From: CAYQFQ01 sp964539415
GTDB taxonomy: Bacteria > Patescibacteriota > Minisyncoccia > Phycocordibacterales > GWA1-40-21
Assembly (NCBI GenBank): GCA_964539415.1
Contig: CAZIID010000001.1
Location: 1 to 64,000 of the forward strand
Direction: 5' to 3'
Length of the DNA: 64,000 nt
A program made the translations under genes and the position numbers. The stretch's first letter is position 1; every line of letters begins with the position of its first letter. Shown piece by piece: positions 41,897 through 51,076 of the stretch. The notes beneath the pieces are model-generated. The model saw only the letters and a program-made list of their open reading frames with translations, made no database searches and was not told where the DNA came from.

Positions 41897-41973
41897 GTGT
41901 CATTCCCGCGAAGGCGGGAATCCAGGTTTAATCTAATATAGTCCTGGATCCCAGATCGAGTCTGGGATGACAG
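41897..41973. repeat. Dispersed palindromic repeat, family 1 (facing pair)
   Basis: GTCATTCCCGCGAAGGCGGG and AATCCAGG, then inverted CCTGGATCCCAGATCGAGTCTGGGATGACAG. Confidence 0.88.
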
Positions 41974-42042
41974 AAAAAACAAAAAGGATTTTCAAGATAA
42001 AAAATTGTTCCATTAAGTTTTTATTTTATTTACACTGTTTTT

Positions 42043-42297
42043 ATGTTTAATATATCTAACTACTTAGAAAAATTTAAAACACTTTATTCGAATAATCTTT
42101 ATTTAAAAGATACGATTGTTAAAGTTGTAAAAGAAATAACAGGTATTGAAGTTGATAAAGAAAAAATTAACTACAAAAATGGTATTTTAATACTTAATCT
42201 AAAACCAATTCAGAAAAGCGAACTTTTTCTGAAAAAAAGTTCGCTTTTAAAGAAGTTTGATGAAGTGATGCCCAACAAAATAATAGACTTAAGGTGA
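42043..42297 (+). CDS. Small DciA/DUF721-like protein
   Basis: 84 aa. The pattern of a short helix, then KDTIVKVVKEITGIEV, NYKNGILILNLKPIQKSELFLKKSSLL, resembles the core of DciA (DUF721), the ancestral loader of the replicative helicase, where a strand of the form NG-x-L-x-(I/V)-x is followed by a helix. The resemblance is weak, but location immediately after dnaA-dnaN fits. A 15-bp hairpin (42214-42248) lies within the 3' part of the CDS. Its stop codon abuts the stop of the convergent PBP gene with no spacer. Confidence 0.6.
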   Translation: MFNISNYLEKFKTLYSNNLYLKDTIVKVVKEITGIEVDKEKINYKNGILILNLKPIQKSELFLKKSSLLKKFDEVMPNKIIDLR

Positions 42298-44802
42298 TTA
42301 ATTAACCTTAAAGTTTATGGAACTTTCGTTTTTATTAAACAATCCATCAAATCCAACGACTCTTATTATGTTTTCTTGTTTGAGATTGTCTGTTTGGCTT
42401 GGAATAAAAGATATAGAGTATGGGGCATTGTATGCTGAACCTATAAAATTATCATTAAGATAGAAATCCGCTTTCAAAGGGAAGCTTGTGTTTAGTATTT
42501 GTGCGGAGACTGTAATTTTTTGATCTTTATCATAAGAGACACCATTTGCTGGGGAAGTAATAATTATATTTGGTCTAGTAGCTGATGTGTGAACAGAGTC
42601 AGTTCCAGACGGCTTAATATTTGCCGGTATATTTTGTGTTCTTAACCATTCTTGAACAGAGAATTCCCAAGATGCAAATTGTGAATCGTTCTCAGGGTTT
42701 GTTGGAACTGGGCCTGTTGGATTATTTTTGTCTACCCAATAAAGTATTGAATGTGGATTTACTACAGATTTTTCTTCTCTTGTTTCACTTGGAGTATATT
42801 CTGTCGCAAGTAGTCCTGATATTTTATCTACGATATAAGTTTCATTACCTTGCCAGAAACCTCTAAGCACAGGTTTTAAGTCTTTACTTATTTCGGAGGG
42901 TTTTTTAAATGGGTTACTTGGGTATACGGAAAAAGTTTGTTTAATGAATTCATTCCAAAGAGGGGAGACGATATAACCAGCAACTTTTTTATCCATAGGA
43001 GTGTTGTCGTTATTTCCAACCCATGCACCAACAACAAGATCTGGTGTATAACCAACGATCCAAGCATCTTTGTAGTCGTTTGTTGTTCCTGTTTTCACTG
43101 CTACTTGTCTATCTGAAAAATATAGAGATGAGTGAGCTCCAAACACAGGTGCTCTAGCTGCGTCGTCTGAAAGAACATCAGAAATCGTAAGGGCAATATC
43201 TTCAGGTAAAACTGAGTTTTCTTTTTGTTCAAATTTTTCAATTACCTTACCGCTTGAATCTTCGATAGAGAGAATGCTTGCATAAGGGTTTCTTGCTCCA
43301 CTGTTTGCAAAAACTCCATAAGCGCTCGTCATATCAAGTAGAGAAACTTCTCCACCTCCAAGAACGAGTGTTAAACCATAAGTGTCTGCATTTGAAAGTG
43401 TGGTTATTCCCATAGACTTTGCTGTTTGCAGAGAATCTTTAATACCAGCAAGGTATAGTAATTTAACAGAAGGCACGTTCCTTGACTGTGCTAGGGCGCT
43501 TCTAAGGGATATTGGGCCAACGTATGTGCCTGTATAATTTACAGGAGCATAACAAGTTGAAGATCTATTGTTTCCAGGAAGAGTTATTGGACCTATTGGG
43601 CTACAACTTGAGTTGAATTCTGTTGGTAAATCAAAAAGTACAGTATCTGGAGTGTATCCTTTTTCAAAAGCTGTCGCATAGACAAAAGGTTTGAATGTTG
43701 ATCCTGGTTGTCTTTCTGCGATTGCGATATTAAAGTTTCCATCTATTTCTGCATCAAAATAATCACGAGATCCTACCATTACCAAAATTTGTCCAGTTTT
43801 TGGATCGATAGCAACAAGGGAAGCGTTCTCAGCGTTATAAGCCTTGCTGTTTTCTAAGGCTTTTCTTTTTACAATTTCCTCAGCTTTTTGCTGGAGATTG
43901 TAGTCTAGAGTTGTTATAACTTTGTATCCATTTTCCTCTACCGCTCTTTCGCCATATTTTTCTATCAAATACTGCCTTACAAATTCCACAAAATGCGGAG
44001 CGGAGATACCATATTTTTCTTTTGGTTTGAATTCAATTACTTCTTTTTTTGCAGCGTCGTATTCATCTTTGGTAATAAAATTCTTTTCTAACATTTTCTG
44101 TAGAACAAGATTTTTTCTATTATCCAAAGCTTGTTTATTGTTGCCATAAGGTGAGAAAAAAGTCGGAGCCTGAGGTATTGCTGCAAGATAAGCGGATTCT
44201 GCGATGGACAGATCATCAGAGCTTTTTCCAAAGAAAGCTTTACTTGCTTCTTCTACTCCATACAAGTTTCCTCCATAAGGTGTTTCATTTAAATAGAGAG
44301 ATAAGATTTCTTCTTTTGAAATTGTTCTTTCAATTTTTAATGATAAATATATTTCTTTGAGTTTTCTTGAGATTGTTTTGTCTTGCGTTAGTAAAGAATT
44401 TTTTACAACTTGCTGAGTGATTGTCGAACCTCCTTGTCCGTAGCTTCCACTAGAAAAGTTGGCAAGAGTAGCTCTTATGAGAGATGTTATTTTTATACCG
44501 TGGTGTTCATAAAAATCTGCGTCTTCAATGGCAACGGCGGCGTTTTTAATATTCTTTGAAATTGTTTCAAAGGGGACAACTGTTCTTTTTATGTCTTGGT
44601 GAATATTATAGAGCAGGATTTTCCCAGTTCTATCGTATATTTTTGTAGATTGTGAGACTTTTCTGTCCTCAAAAGATGAAAGATCCGGTAGTTTGAATGT
44701 TGAAACCCACATTGCTGTAGCGCCTAAAACCAATAGCACACAAATTATAGCTAAAATAAACAGTTTCTTATATAATTTTTTTATTTTCGTCTTTGTTTTC
44801 AT
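42298..44802 (-). CDS. Class A penicillin-binding protein (PBP1A-like)
   Basis: 834 aa. An N-terminal membrane anchor is followed by a GT51 glycosyltransferase domain (AAVAIEDADFYEHHGI with catalytic Glu, GQGGSTITQQVVKN, KLKEIYLSLKIER). The transpeptidase domain carries SxxK (PGSTFKPF), SxN (SRNVPS) and KTGTT. After the transpeptidase comes an Ig-like C-terminal domain (NIIITSPANGVSYDKDQKITV...). It polymerises and cross-links peptidoglycan on the outer face of the membrane. TATACT lies 10 nt before the ATG. Confidence 0.95.
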   Translation of the reverse strand: MKTKTKIKKLYKKLFILAIICVLLVLGATAMWVSTFKLPDLSSFEDRKVSQSTKIYDRTGKILLYNIHQDIKRTVVPFETISKNIKNAAVAIEDADFYEHHGIKITSLIRATLANFSSGSYGQGGSTITQQVVKNSLLTQDKTISRKLKEIYLSLKIERTISKEEILSLYLNETPYGGNLYGVEEASKAFFGKSSDDLSIAESAYLAAIPQAPTFFSPYGNNKQALDNRKNLVLQKMLEKNFITKDEYDAAKKEVIEFKPKEKYGISAPHFVEFVRQYLIEKYGERAVEENGYKVITTLDYNLQQKAEEIVKRKALENSKAYNAENASLVAIDPKTGQILVMVGSRDYFDAEIDGNFNIAIAERQPGSTFKPFVYATAFEKGYTPDTVLFDLPTEFNSSCSPIGPITLPGNNRSSTCYAPVNYTGTYVGPISLRSALAQSRNVPSVKLLYLAGIKDSLQTAKSMGITTLSNADTYGLTLVLGGGEVSLLDMTSAYGVFANSGARNPYASILSIEDSSGKVIEKFEQKENSVLPEDIALTISDVLSDDAARAPVFGAHSSLYFSDRQVAVKTGTTNDYKDAWIVGYTPDLVVGAWVGNNDNTPMDKKVAGYIVSPLWNEFIKQTFSVYPSNPFKKPSEISKDLKPVLRGFWQGNETYIVDKISGLLATEYTPSETREEKSVVNPHSILYWVDKNNPTGPVPTNPENDSQFASWEFSVQEWLRTQNIPANIKPSGTDSVHTSATRPNIIITSPANGVSYDKDQKITVSAQILNTSFPLKADFYLNDNFIGSAYNAPYSISFIPSQTDNLKQENIIRVVGFDGLFNKNESSINFKVN

Positions 44803-44841
44803 GACATTTAAAAGTATAGCATTTTGTGGTAAATTTTATAG

Positions 44842-45324
44842 ATGAAGATAATTTCAATTGATCCAGGGTACGAAAGAGTAGGGGTAGCGATTATAGAAAA
44901 AACAGGGTCAAAGGAAGAACTTATTTTTTCTGATTGTATACAAACATCTGCAAAGATTGAACATTCAAAAAGACTTCTTGCAGTTGGACAGGAAGTGGCT
45001 TCTCTTATAGAGAAATATCAGCCATCTGTTTTGGCAACTGAAAGTTTGTTTTTTAAAAATAATCAAAAGACTGCGATGAAAGTTTCTGAGGCAAGAGGGG
45101 TTGTAATTTATGAGGCACAAAAAGCTGGATTGAAGATTTTTGAATACACACCACTGCAAATAAAGATTGCGACTACTGGTTATGGTAAGAGTGAAAAGAA
45201 TCAGGTTATGGAAATGGTAAAACGTCTTATCAAAATAAATAAAACTATTAAATATGATGATGAGTATGACGCTATCGCTGTCGGTTTAACTTTTTTTGCT
45301 ACGGATTCAAATAGGGTTAAGTAA
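44842..45324 (+). CDS. ruvC: Holliday junction endonuclease RuvC
   Basis: 160 aa. Catalytic acids: Asp in IISIDPGYERVG, Glu in VLATESLFF, and the C-terminal pair in DDEYDAIAVGLTFF. It resolves Holliday junctions with RuvAB; ruvB is at 50-51 kb, ruvA is not in the window. TAAATT (44830-44835) ends 6 nt before the ATG. Confidence 0.96.
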   Translation: MKIISIDPGYERVGVAIIEKTGSKEELIFSDCIQTSAKIEHSKRLLAVGQEVASLIEKYQPSVLATESLFFKNNQKTAMKVSEARGVVIYEAQKAGLKIFEYTPLQIKIATTGYGKSEKNQVMEMVKRLIKINKTIKYDDEYDAIAVGLTFFATDSNRVK

Positions 45325-45326
45325 CA

Positions 45327-45355
45327 AAAAACTCGCTTGAGTGCGAGTTTTTTTG
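45327..45355 (+). terminator. Terminator of ruvC
   Basis: AAAAACTCGC (45327-45336) with GCGAGTTTTT (45343-45352), T-run. Confidence 0.85.
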
Positions 45356-45360
45356 TTTTT

Positions 45361-45555
45361 TTAAAAGTTGTCTAAACCGTCTGTACTCATCATACCTAGA
45401 AAATCATCTTCCTCGTCCTCTTCTTCAAGAGTCTCTTCTTCATCAACTCCAATCTCTTCATCAAAAGCTTCTAAAACATCATCGGAGATAGGGCCTTTTG
45501 CCTTTTCTTCTCCTCCTTCTTCACCGTCTTTTAAATCTTTATCGTCGTCACTCAT
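45361..45555 (-). CDS. Small highly acidic protein, 64 aa
   Basis: About half of the residues are Asp or Glu (DDDKDLKDGEEGGEEKAKG, EEETLEEEDEEDDFLGMM). No fold is predictable and it is probably disordered. Such acidic tails occur in proteins that contact basic partners, for example RNA polymerase subunits or ribosomal proteins. It converges on the ruvC terminator. Coding status rests on an intact frame ending cleanly beside the terminator; function unknown. Confidence 0.6.
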   Translation of the reverse strand: MSDDDKDLKDGEEGGEEKAKGPISDDVLEAFDEEIGVDEEETLEEEDEEDDFLGMMSTDGLDNF

Positions 45556-45835
45556 TTTATTATTAATAATTATTTTTAATTTTATGCTTTTGAAAGCATT
45601 TTTATATATTGTCTAAAATTTTAGAATAAATGCAAATGTTTTAAACTGTGGATAAGTCCAACCTCTTTTTTCTTATAACTTATATCAAAATTCTTACACT
45701 TTTCTTATATGCTAAACTGAGTTTGCCATCATAAACTAAATAAAATAACTGTCAAGCATAAAAACAACCTATATTTTTTATAGGTTGTTTTTTTGTCTTT
45801 CTTTGGACTTTAGACTTTAGGCTTTTGACTAATTT
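45556..45835. other. AT-rich spacer with a terminator and a DnaA-box-like site
   Basis: No gene seen. Contains TGTGGATAA near 45648 and a strong hairpin at 45761-45791 (AAAACAACCTATA/TATAGGTTGTTTT with a T-run) next to the 3' end of yebC. Confidence 0.5.
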
Positions 45836-46366
45836 TTATTCTGCATTCGTATAAACTTCCTGTACATCCTCGTTGTTTTCTAAATCCTCAATAAGCTTTT
45901 CTAGTTTTGGACTATCTTCTTCAGTGACAGCCACAGTGCTTTTTGGTATCCATCCTTCGTTTGTTTTTTCAAATGCCCATGAAGCACTTCCAGGGGAGGC
46001 AAGAGAAGTGCCATTTTCAGACAAAATATGTTTAATTTCTCCTGCCGCTCTGTTCCTGCTATCTGTAAGAACTTCAACCATAATAGCACAACCTCCTGGC
46101 CCATAAGCTTCGTAGACTATAGACTCCATTTCTTTTGCATCAGCACTTGTCGCTTTTTTGATGGCTCTCTCTATTGTGTCGTTTGGCATATCATAAGATC
46201 TTGCTTTTTCTATTGCGGCCCTTAGTCCTGGAGAGTTTGTGTCACCGTTGGCTTTTTTTGCTTCAGTTTGAATAAGCTTTCCGAGTTTAGTAAAAGCTGA
46301 GCCTTTTTGGGTATCATTTTTTGCTTTTAATCTTTTTATTTTTGAAAATTTGTTATGTCCTGACAT
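45836..46366 (-). CDS. yebC: YebC/PmpR family protein, shortened
   Basis: 176 aa against about 240 for typical YebC. The N-terminal domain is standard (MSGHNKFSKIKRLKAKNDTQKG, RAAIEKARSYDMPNDTIERAI, YEAYGPGGCAIMVEVLTDSRNR). After SWAFEKTNEGWI the usual middle domain of about 60 residues is missing and the sequence resumes at the C-terminal LEKLIEDLENNEDVQEVYTNAE. YebC proteins act as DNA-binding regulators or as translation factors for proline-rich stretches. The trimming is in frame, so the protein is probably functional. Confidence 0.9.
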   Translation of the reverse strand: MSGHNKFSKIKRLKAKNDTQKGSAFTKLGKLIQTEAKKANGDTNSPGLRAAIEKARSYDMPNDTIERAIKKATSADAKEMESIVYEAYGPGGCAIMVEVLTDSRNRAAGEIKHILSENGTSLASPGSASWAFEKTNEGWIPKSTVAVTEEDSPKLEKLIEDLENNEDVQEVYTNAE

Positions 46367-46409
46367 GGTAGATTTTTTTAATGAGTAAAACGAATTTAAA
46401 AAATCACCA

Positions 46410-46451
46410 CCCTGTGAAATGCCAGGCTCTTGCCGGCATATTTCACTGGGG
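46410..46451. repeat. Palindromic repeat, family 3
   Basis: CCCTGTGAAATGCC...GGCATATTTCACTGGGG. The same outer arms (CCCCGTGAAAT...ATTTCA-TGGGG) occur at 53214-53244 and 59933-59964. Confidence 0.7.
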
Positions 46452-46497
46452 TCGGATTTCTTATCCCCACTATACTACTTTGAAAATTATTTTTCAA

Positions 46498-46679
46498 TAA
46501 AAAACCCTCCCCAGCCAATCTTAGGATAATCGCATTAAAAATAAGGCGACTGGCTGGGGAGGTAGAAAGTGTGGAGTCACAAATGTAGACAATTAATGTC
46601 AAAGCGTTATCTTAAAAGGTACGCCACCTTGTTTTGCATGCCATAGCTATCCAAACTTTTCAAATCTCAAAAGAACTGT
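46498..46679 (-). ncRNA. Candidate small RNA E
   Basis: A minus-strand unit: possible promoter TTGCCT (46708-46713), 16 nt, TATTAT (46686-46691). The transcript of about 180 nt ends in a 12-bp CCTCCCCAGCCA/TGGCTGGGGAGG hairpin (46506-46562) followed by a T-run. The middle contains a GACA-ATTAAT-TGTC hairpin. No open frame or known class recognised. It might instead be a long leader of yebC with an attenuator. Confidence 0.4.
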
Positions 46680-46765
46680 GTTCATATAATATCAAACCAA
46701 GGGAAACAGGCAAGATGGAAAGTGGATAACTTTTTTTAAAAACACTTTATGATATAATTTATAGT

Positions 46766-49700
46766 ATGATGAGCAAAAAATTCTTTCTTTATTTCATTTT
46801 TTTTCTAGTTTTACCTCTTACAACTGCTTTAACGACAAACGCTAGCACTCTTTATTTTAAGGATATTAGTGAAACCCCTGATTTTGCTTGGGATACGGTT
46901 GCAAATTGGTGGACTGATGCAGAGGCAACAATACCCGCTGCAGCCTTACCGTTAAATGGTGACGTTGTTAATATTGAAAGCAATTTAACTGCTGGCCCAT
47001 CTATCCCTGTAAGTTTGAGCGTAATAGTGGTAAATAATGTTCTTTACGACGTTGTTTTCACAGGGGCTTCCGGCCCTGCTATCTTTAATGGTGCCTGTGG
47101 TAACGCTGGAACCGTTGATGGTAATGCCGAATTTAATAATGGTAGTAATAATTATGGCACTGTTACGGGGGATGCAATTTTTAGTGCAGAATCAAAGAAT
47201 AATAATGCGGCTCTAGTACAAGGGAATGCAATCTTTTGGGGGACATCGAAAAACCAAGGAACTGTAACTGGGTATGCTACTTTTTTTGACTCGTCAATAA
47301 ACGATCTAGGATCAGTCGGTGGAACCGGAACTTTCAATAATAGTTCAAGTAACAACGGAACAGTGATAGGCGCTGCTTATTTTTATGGTAGCTCTATAAG
47401 TGAACAGGGGAGTTACTCCGCTGATGTAAATTTTTATGATAGTTCCTATAATAATGCTAGTACAATAACAAGTGCAACTTTTAATGGAAGTTCGCGTAAT
47501 GATATTAATGGAACAATTGGTACTGCTGTTTTTAATGACACGTCTATTAATAATGGAAGTATTAGCATATTAGCAACTTTCAATGGTAATTCATTAAACA
47601 CCGGGACTGTTGCCTCGAGTGATTTTTATGGTAGTTCATATAATGATTATAGTGGAAATGTCACTACTGCTACATTCAATAACACATCTTTTAATAATTA
47701 TGGAACAGTTGGCACTGCAATTTTTAATGATTCCTCATTTAACGATGGGTCAGTATCTACTGCTACATTTAATAGTACATCATACAATAATAATGGGACT
47801 GTTGAGAATGCGACTTTTAGTGGTCAAGCATATAACGCCGGCACTGTCACCTTTTCTTATGGCACAATGTTTAGAAATGATGCTGCAGTTACTACAAATA
47901 ATGGGACAATTACGACAAACATTGGTTCGATTTCCGGAAATGATGGCACGGTCACTACTAACTCGGGAACAATTGGAGCACAAAATAATATCGTGGAGAC
48001 AAACAATGGGACAATTGAAAGTAATAATAATTTTGGTTTTATTACTACAAATAATGGAACTGTCACTATAAACAGTGGATCAGTTACGACAAATAGTAAT
48101 ACAGGATCTATACCGGAGATTATTGGAGTGGTAGAAACAAATAATGGTTCAATAGGTCAAACATATAATGGATCTTCGGTGACTGACAACTATGGAACTG
48201 TTTCAAATAATAATGGTGGAACTATAACAAACAATTATGGCACTGTTACAGACAATAGTACTGGAAGTGTCTCAAATAACTACGGAACCATAGTCTTAAA
48301 TGGAAATATAGTAAGTACTAATATGGAGACTGGTATAATTCAAACCAATAGTGCTGGTTCAATATCAGACAATATCGCTGGTGGCGTTGTTGGTACCAAC
48401 GACGGATATATATATGGAGGTATATATACAACTTTTGTAGTTAATGATAATGGATATATTGAAGGCGGTTCCTTCTGCCAATCCCAAGCTGAAACAGGTG
48501 GCACCATCAACGCAGGCACCTTCAGCATCTCTAACTCACGCTGTTACAACGCAGCTCCAGGTATATCCATCTCCCCCACAAATCTTTCAGTCCTAAATTC
48601 TTGGACTCCAGGTCTCTCTTTCGCAACATCAACATCATGTAGCTACAAGATAGACAGTGGTAATTATGTATCACTAAACTGTGCATCTCCTTCAATACCT
48701 GCACCATCAAACTTTCCACACTTACTGACCATAGTAGCTGAAAACCAGTACAGAACAGCAACATCAACACTCTCTTTCATCTACTCCACACTACTCGGCA
48801 TCTTCACCGGCAGTCTCACCCCATACGCAGTGCCAGCACCTACATACCACACTCTCACAGACATATACAATGTAATCATGTCAGGTACACCATCTACTGC
48901 AGGAAATCACACACTCTCAACATCACAAACGCCGAACGCAACAACAGGTCACTCAACAAGTGAGATATATGTAAGACTTGCAAACCTTATAGACGCATCA
49001 ACTATCAAACCAGGAATCACTTACCTTGGTGTTACAGGAGGAGGAGAGACACCAGATCCAATTGATCTGCCAACATCATCTCTTACACCAACAGGGACAC
49101 CAAATGACAGAACAGGTTTTTCTCTTGAAGATATATACCAACTTGTAAAGAACAATGTCAGAGTCACCTCATCAACACACAGTACCTCAACTTCAGCACA
49201 TCCTACAGCAACTACCACTCACTCAATTGAAGATGTTTATAGAACACTGACAGCTCTTGTACAGCCGGGGAATATATTACTTGGAGATAGTTATTTGGGA
49301 GTGGAGGGGGCGTATGTCCCCATGGAAGGTCTAGCTATCCAATACAGGATGAATGATAATACAGCAAGCACTGTTGTTGTTGATACTTCTGATAATGCAA
49401 TAAATGCATCTTCCTCACGAAACACTTCTTTGATACATACTGACTCTGGTAATCCGCCATCGCTAAACGGAGCATTTGCTTTTAATGGCACATCCGATGG
49501 AGTTACAGTTCTTGATTCTGCAACTTTTACTAATAATTTTACTATTGCTTTCTGGTATTACGCAGATAGTGATTCAACTGGAACTAGAAGCCTATACTGG
49601 ATTCATGTCCCTGGTTACAATAACTATTTCTCACAATTATCTATGGCACATAACTTAAATGTTTATGGATGGTCAAATTATGATGGAACTAATAATCCAT

Positions 49701-49990
49701 ACAATAACAGTATTCCAACAGCTTCTTTGGGTGCTTGGCATTTTGTTGTTGTCGAAAGAAATCTGGCAACTTCTAAGATGTCTCTTTATATTGATAATGT
49801 AAGTGTCGGAGAATTTGTTGATACAACGATCGGTACTGAACCAGTATACAATGAGCTTTATATAGGCAGAGATGCAGGCCCAGGATATTTAAAAGGTAAA
49901 ATGGATGATTTCCGTGTATACGACAGAGTCTTAACAACAGATGAAAAATCTCAGTTGTATAATTCTGGGCTCGGAAATGAACTAATATAA
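46766..49990 (+). CDS. Large repetitive surface protein with C-terminal LamG domain (paralogue 1)
   Basis: 1074 aa. A signal peptide (FFLYFIFFLVLPLTTALTTNA) is followed by about 480 residues of imperfect repeats of the type (A)xFNxSSxNNGTV and VTTNNGTI, typical of a right-handed beta-solenoid. A central segment from GGSFCQSQAETGG then contains three DIYNxL/EIYxRL/DIYQLV-type repeats. A C-terminal concanavalin/LamG-like domain (MNDNTASTVVVDTSDNAINA... to MDDFRVYDRVLTTDE) follows. Presumably an adhesin or surface coat. Codon use turns C-rich from about 48480. Leaderless TATAAT (46753-46758). Confidence 0.85.
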   Translation: MMSKKFFLYFIFFLVLPLTTALTTNASTLYFKDISETPDFAWDTVANWWTDAEATIPAAALPLNGDVVNIESNLTAGPSIPVSLSVIVVNNVLYDVVFTGASGPAIFNGACGNAGTVDGNAEFNNGSNNYGTVTGDAIFSAESKNNNAALVQGNAIFWGTSKNQGTVTGYATFFDSSINDLGSVGGTGTFNNSSSNNGTVIGAAYFYGSSISEQGSYSADVNFYDSSYNNASTITSATFNGSSRNDINGTIGTAVFNDTSINNGSISILATFNGNSLNTGTVASSDFYGSSYNDYSGNVTTATFNNTSFNNYGTVGTAIFNDSSFNDGSVSTATFNSTSYNNNGTVENATFSGQAYNAGTVTFSYGTMFRNDAAVTTNNGTITTNIGSISGNDGTVTTNSGTIGAQNNIVETNNGTIESNNNFGFITTNNGTVTINSGSVTTNSNTGSIPEIIGVVETNNGSIGQTYNGSSVTDNYGTVSNNNGGTITNNYGTVTDNSTGSVSNNYGTIVLNGNIVSTNMETGIIQTNSAGSISDNIAGGVVGTNDGYIYGGIYTTFVVNDNGYIEGGSFCQSQAETGGTINAGTFSISNSRCYNAAPGISISPTNLSVLNSWTPGLSFATSTSCSYKIDSGNYVSLNCASPSIPAPSNFPHLLTIVAENQYRTATSTLSFIYSTLLGIFTGSLTPYAVPAPTYHTLTDIYNVIMSGTPSTAGNHTLSTSQTPNATTGHSTSEIYVRLANLIDASTIKPGITYLGVTGGGETPDPIDLPTSSLTPTGTPNDRTGFSLEDIYQLVKNNVRVTSSTHSTSTSAHPTATTTHSIEDVYRTLTALVQPGNILLGDSYLGVEGAYVPMEGLAIQYRMNDNTASTVVVDTSDNAINASSSRNTSLIHTDSGNPPSLNGAFAFNGTSDGVTVLDSATFTNNFTIAFWYYADSDSTGTRSLYWIHVPGYNNYFSQLSMAHNLNVYGWSNYDGTNNPYNNSIPTASLGAWHFVVVERNLATSKMSLYIDNVSVGEFVDTTIGTEPVYNELYIGRDAGPGYLKGKMDDFRVYDRVLTTDEKSQLYNSGLGNELI

Positions 49991-50009
49991 TAGTCGATGC
50001 CTAAAATTT

Positions 50010-50037
50010 AAAAACCACACCAGAAGGTGTGGTTTTT
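50010..50037. terminator. Bidirectional terminator, surface protein / ruvB
   Basis: A 12-bp AAAAACCACACC/GGTGTGGTTTTT stem with an AGAA loop; overlaps the ruvB stop. Confidence 0.85.
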
Positions 50038-51076
50038 ATAATAGTTTGCCAGAACCCTTTATGTTCAAATGTCTTTTTGCTCTTTCTGTTATAACTCTCC
50101 CTCTCGAAGTTCTTTCTATAAAACCAAGTTGTAGTAGATATGGTTCGTAGACATCTTCTATTGTGGCTTGCTCTTCTGATAGGGCAGCGGCGAGTGTGTT
50201 TAGCCCCACTGGGCCACCATTAAATTTTTCTTCCATCACTTTTAGTAATGTTCTGTCTGCTTGAGTAAGTCCGACTTCATCTATACAAAGCAAGTCTAAA
50301 GCCTCATCTACCATCTTTTTGGAAAGCTTTTCACCTCGCACTTGAGCCATATCACGACATCTTTTCAGTAAATAATTTGCAGTTCTTGGGGTAAACCTGC
50401 TTCTAACTGCTATTTCTTTTATGGCCTCCTCATCTATTTCAACATCAAGTATTTTTGCAGACCTTTTTACTATTTGTCCTATTTCTTCATTTGTATAAAA
50501 TTCTAGTTTGAAAACTCCTCCAGAAAATCTTGAACGTAGTGGAGCAGAGAGAAGAGCGATTCGTGTTGTCGCTGCGATAAGTGTAAAAGGTGGAAGCTCA
50601 AGCTGTATGGTTCGAGCTGATGGACCTTTACCGATAATAATATCAAGTGAGCCCGACTCCATAGCGGGGTAGAGAACTTCTTCTATTGCTTTGTTGAGTC
50701 TGTGTATCTCGTCAATAAATAAAATATCGTTAGGAGCTAGGTTTGTAAGAATAGATGCCAAATCACCAACTTTTTCTATGGCTGGTCCTGATGTTATTTT
50801 TATTTGAGCGTTAGTTTCTTTTGCTATAAGGTGTGCGAGAGTCGTTTTTCCAAGTCCAGGTGGGCCGTAAAATAAAATATGTTCTGGTGTGTGATTCCTT
50901 TGTTTGGCTGCAGTAAGTAAAATATGAAGATTATCTTTGATGTTTTTTTGACCTATGTATTCATTCCAAGAGGAAGGTCTAAGGGTCTGGTCTAAATGAG
51001 TGGTGTCTGTGCTTTCACGGCTTAAAACCTCATCATTTTCACAGGATTCTTTTTTAATGTTATTTTTGCTTGACAT
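50036..51076 (-). CDS. ruvB: Holliday junction branch-migration ATPase RuvB
   Basis: 346 aa. AAA+ motor: [19 protein letters not shown], Walker [17 protein letters not shown], Walker [13 protein letters not shown], sensor [15 protein letters not shown], and a C-terminal winged helix ([25 protein letters not shown]). It drives branch migration with RuvA. A TAAAAT box ends 6 nt before the ATG on the minus strand. Confidence 0.97.
   Translation of the reverse strand: MSSKNNIKKESCENDEVLSRESTDTTHLDQTLRPSSWNEYIGQKNIKDNLHILLTAAKQRNHTPEHILFYGPPGLGKTTLAHLIAKETNAQIKITSGPAIEKVGDLASILTNLAPNDILFIDEIHRLNKAIEEVLYPAMESGSLDIIIGKGPSARTIQLELPPFTLIAATTRIALLSAPLRSRFSGGVFKLEFYTNEEIGQIVKRSAKILDVEIDEEAIKEIAVRSRFTPRTANYLLKRCRDMAQVRGEKLSKKMVDEALDLLCIDEVGLTQADRTLLKVMEEKFNGGPVGLNTLAAALSEEQATIEDVYEPYLLQLGFIERTSRGRVITERAKRHLNIKGSGKLL

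Noticed and set aside
40787..42297. Alternative genetic code (UGA as Gly, as in Gracilibacteria)
   Set aside because: UGA ends dnaN, rsmA, the VirB6-like gene and the 84-aa gene at expected lengths.
46396..46602. 68-codon minus-strand frame upstream of yebC
   Set aside because: It crosses the GC-rich terminator hairpin and a repeat, and has no ribosome binding site.
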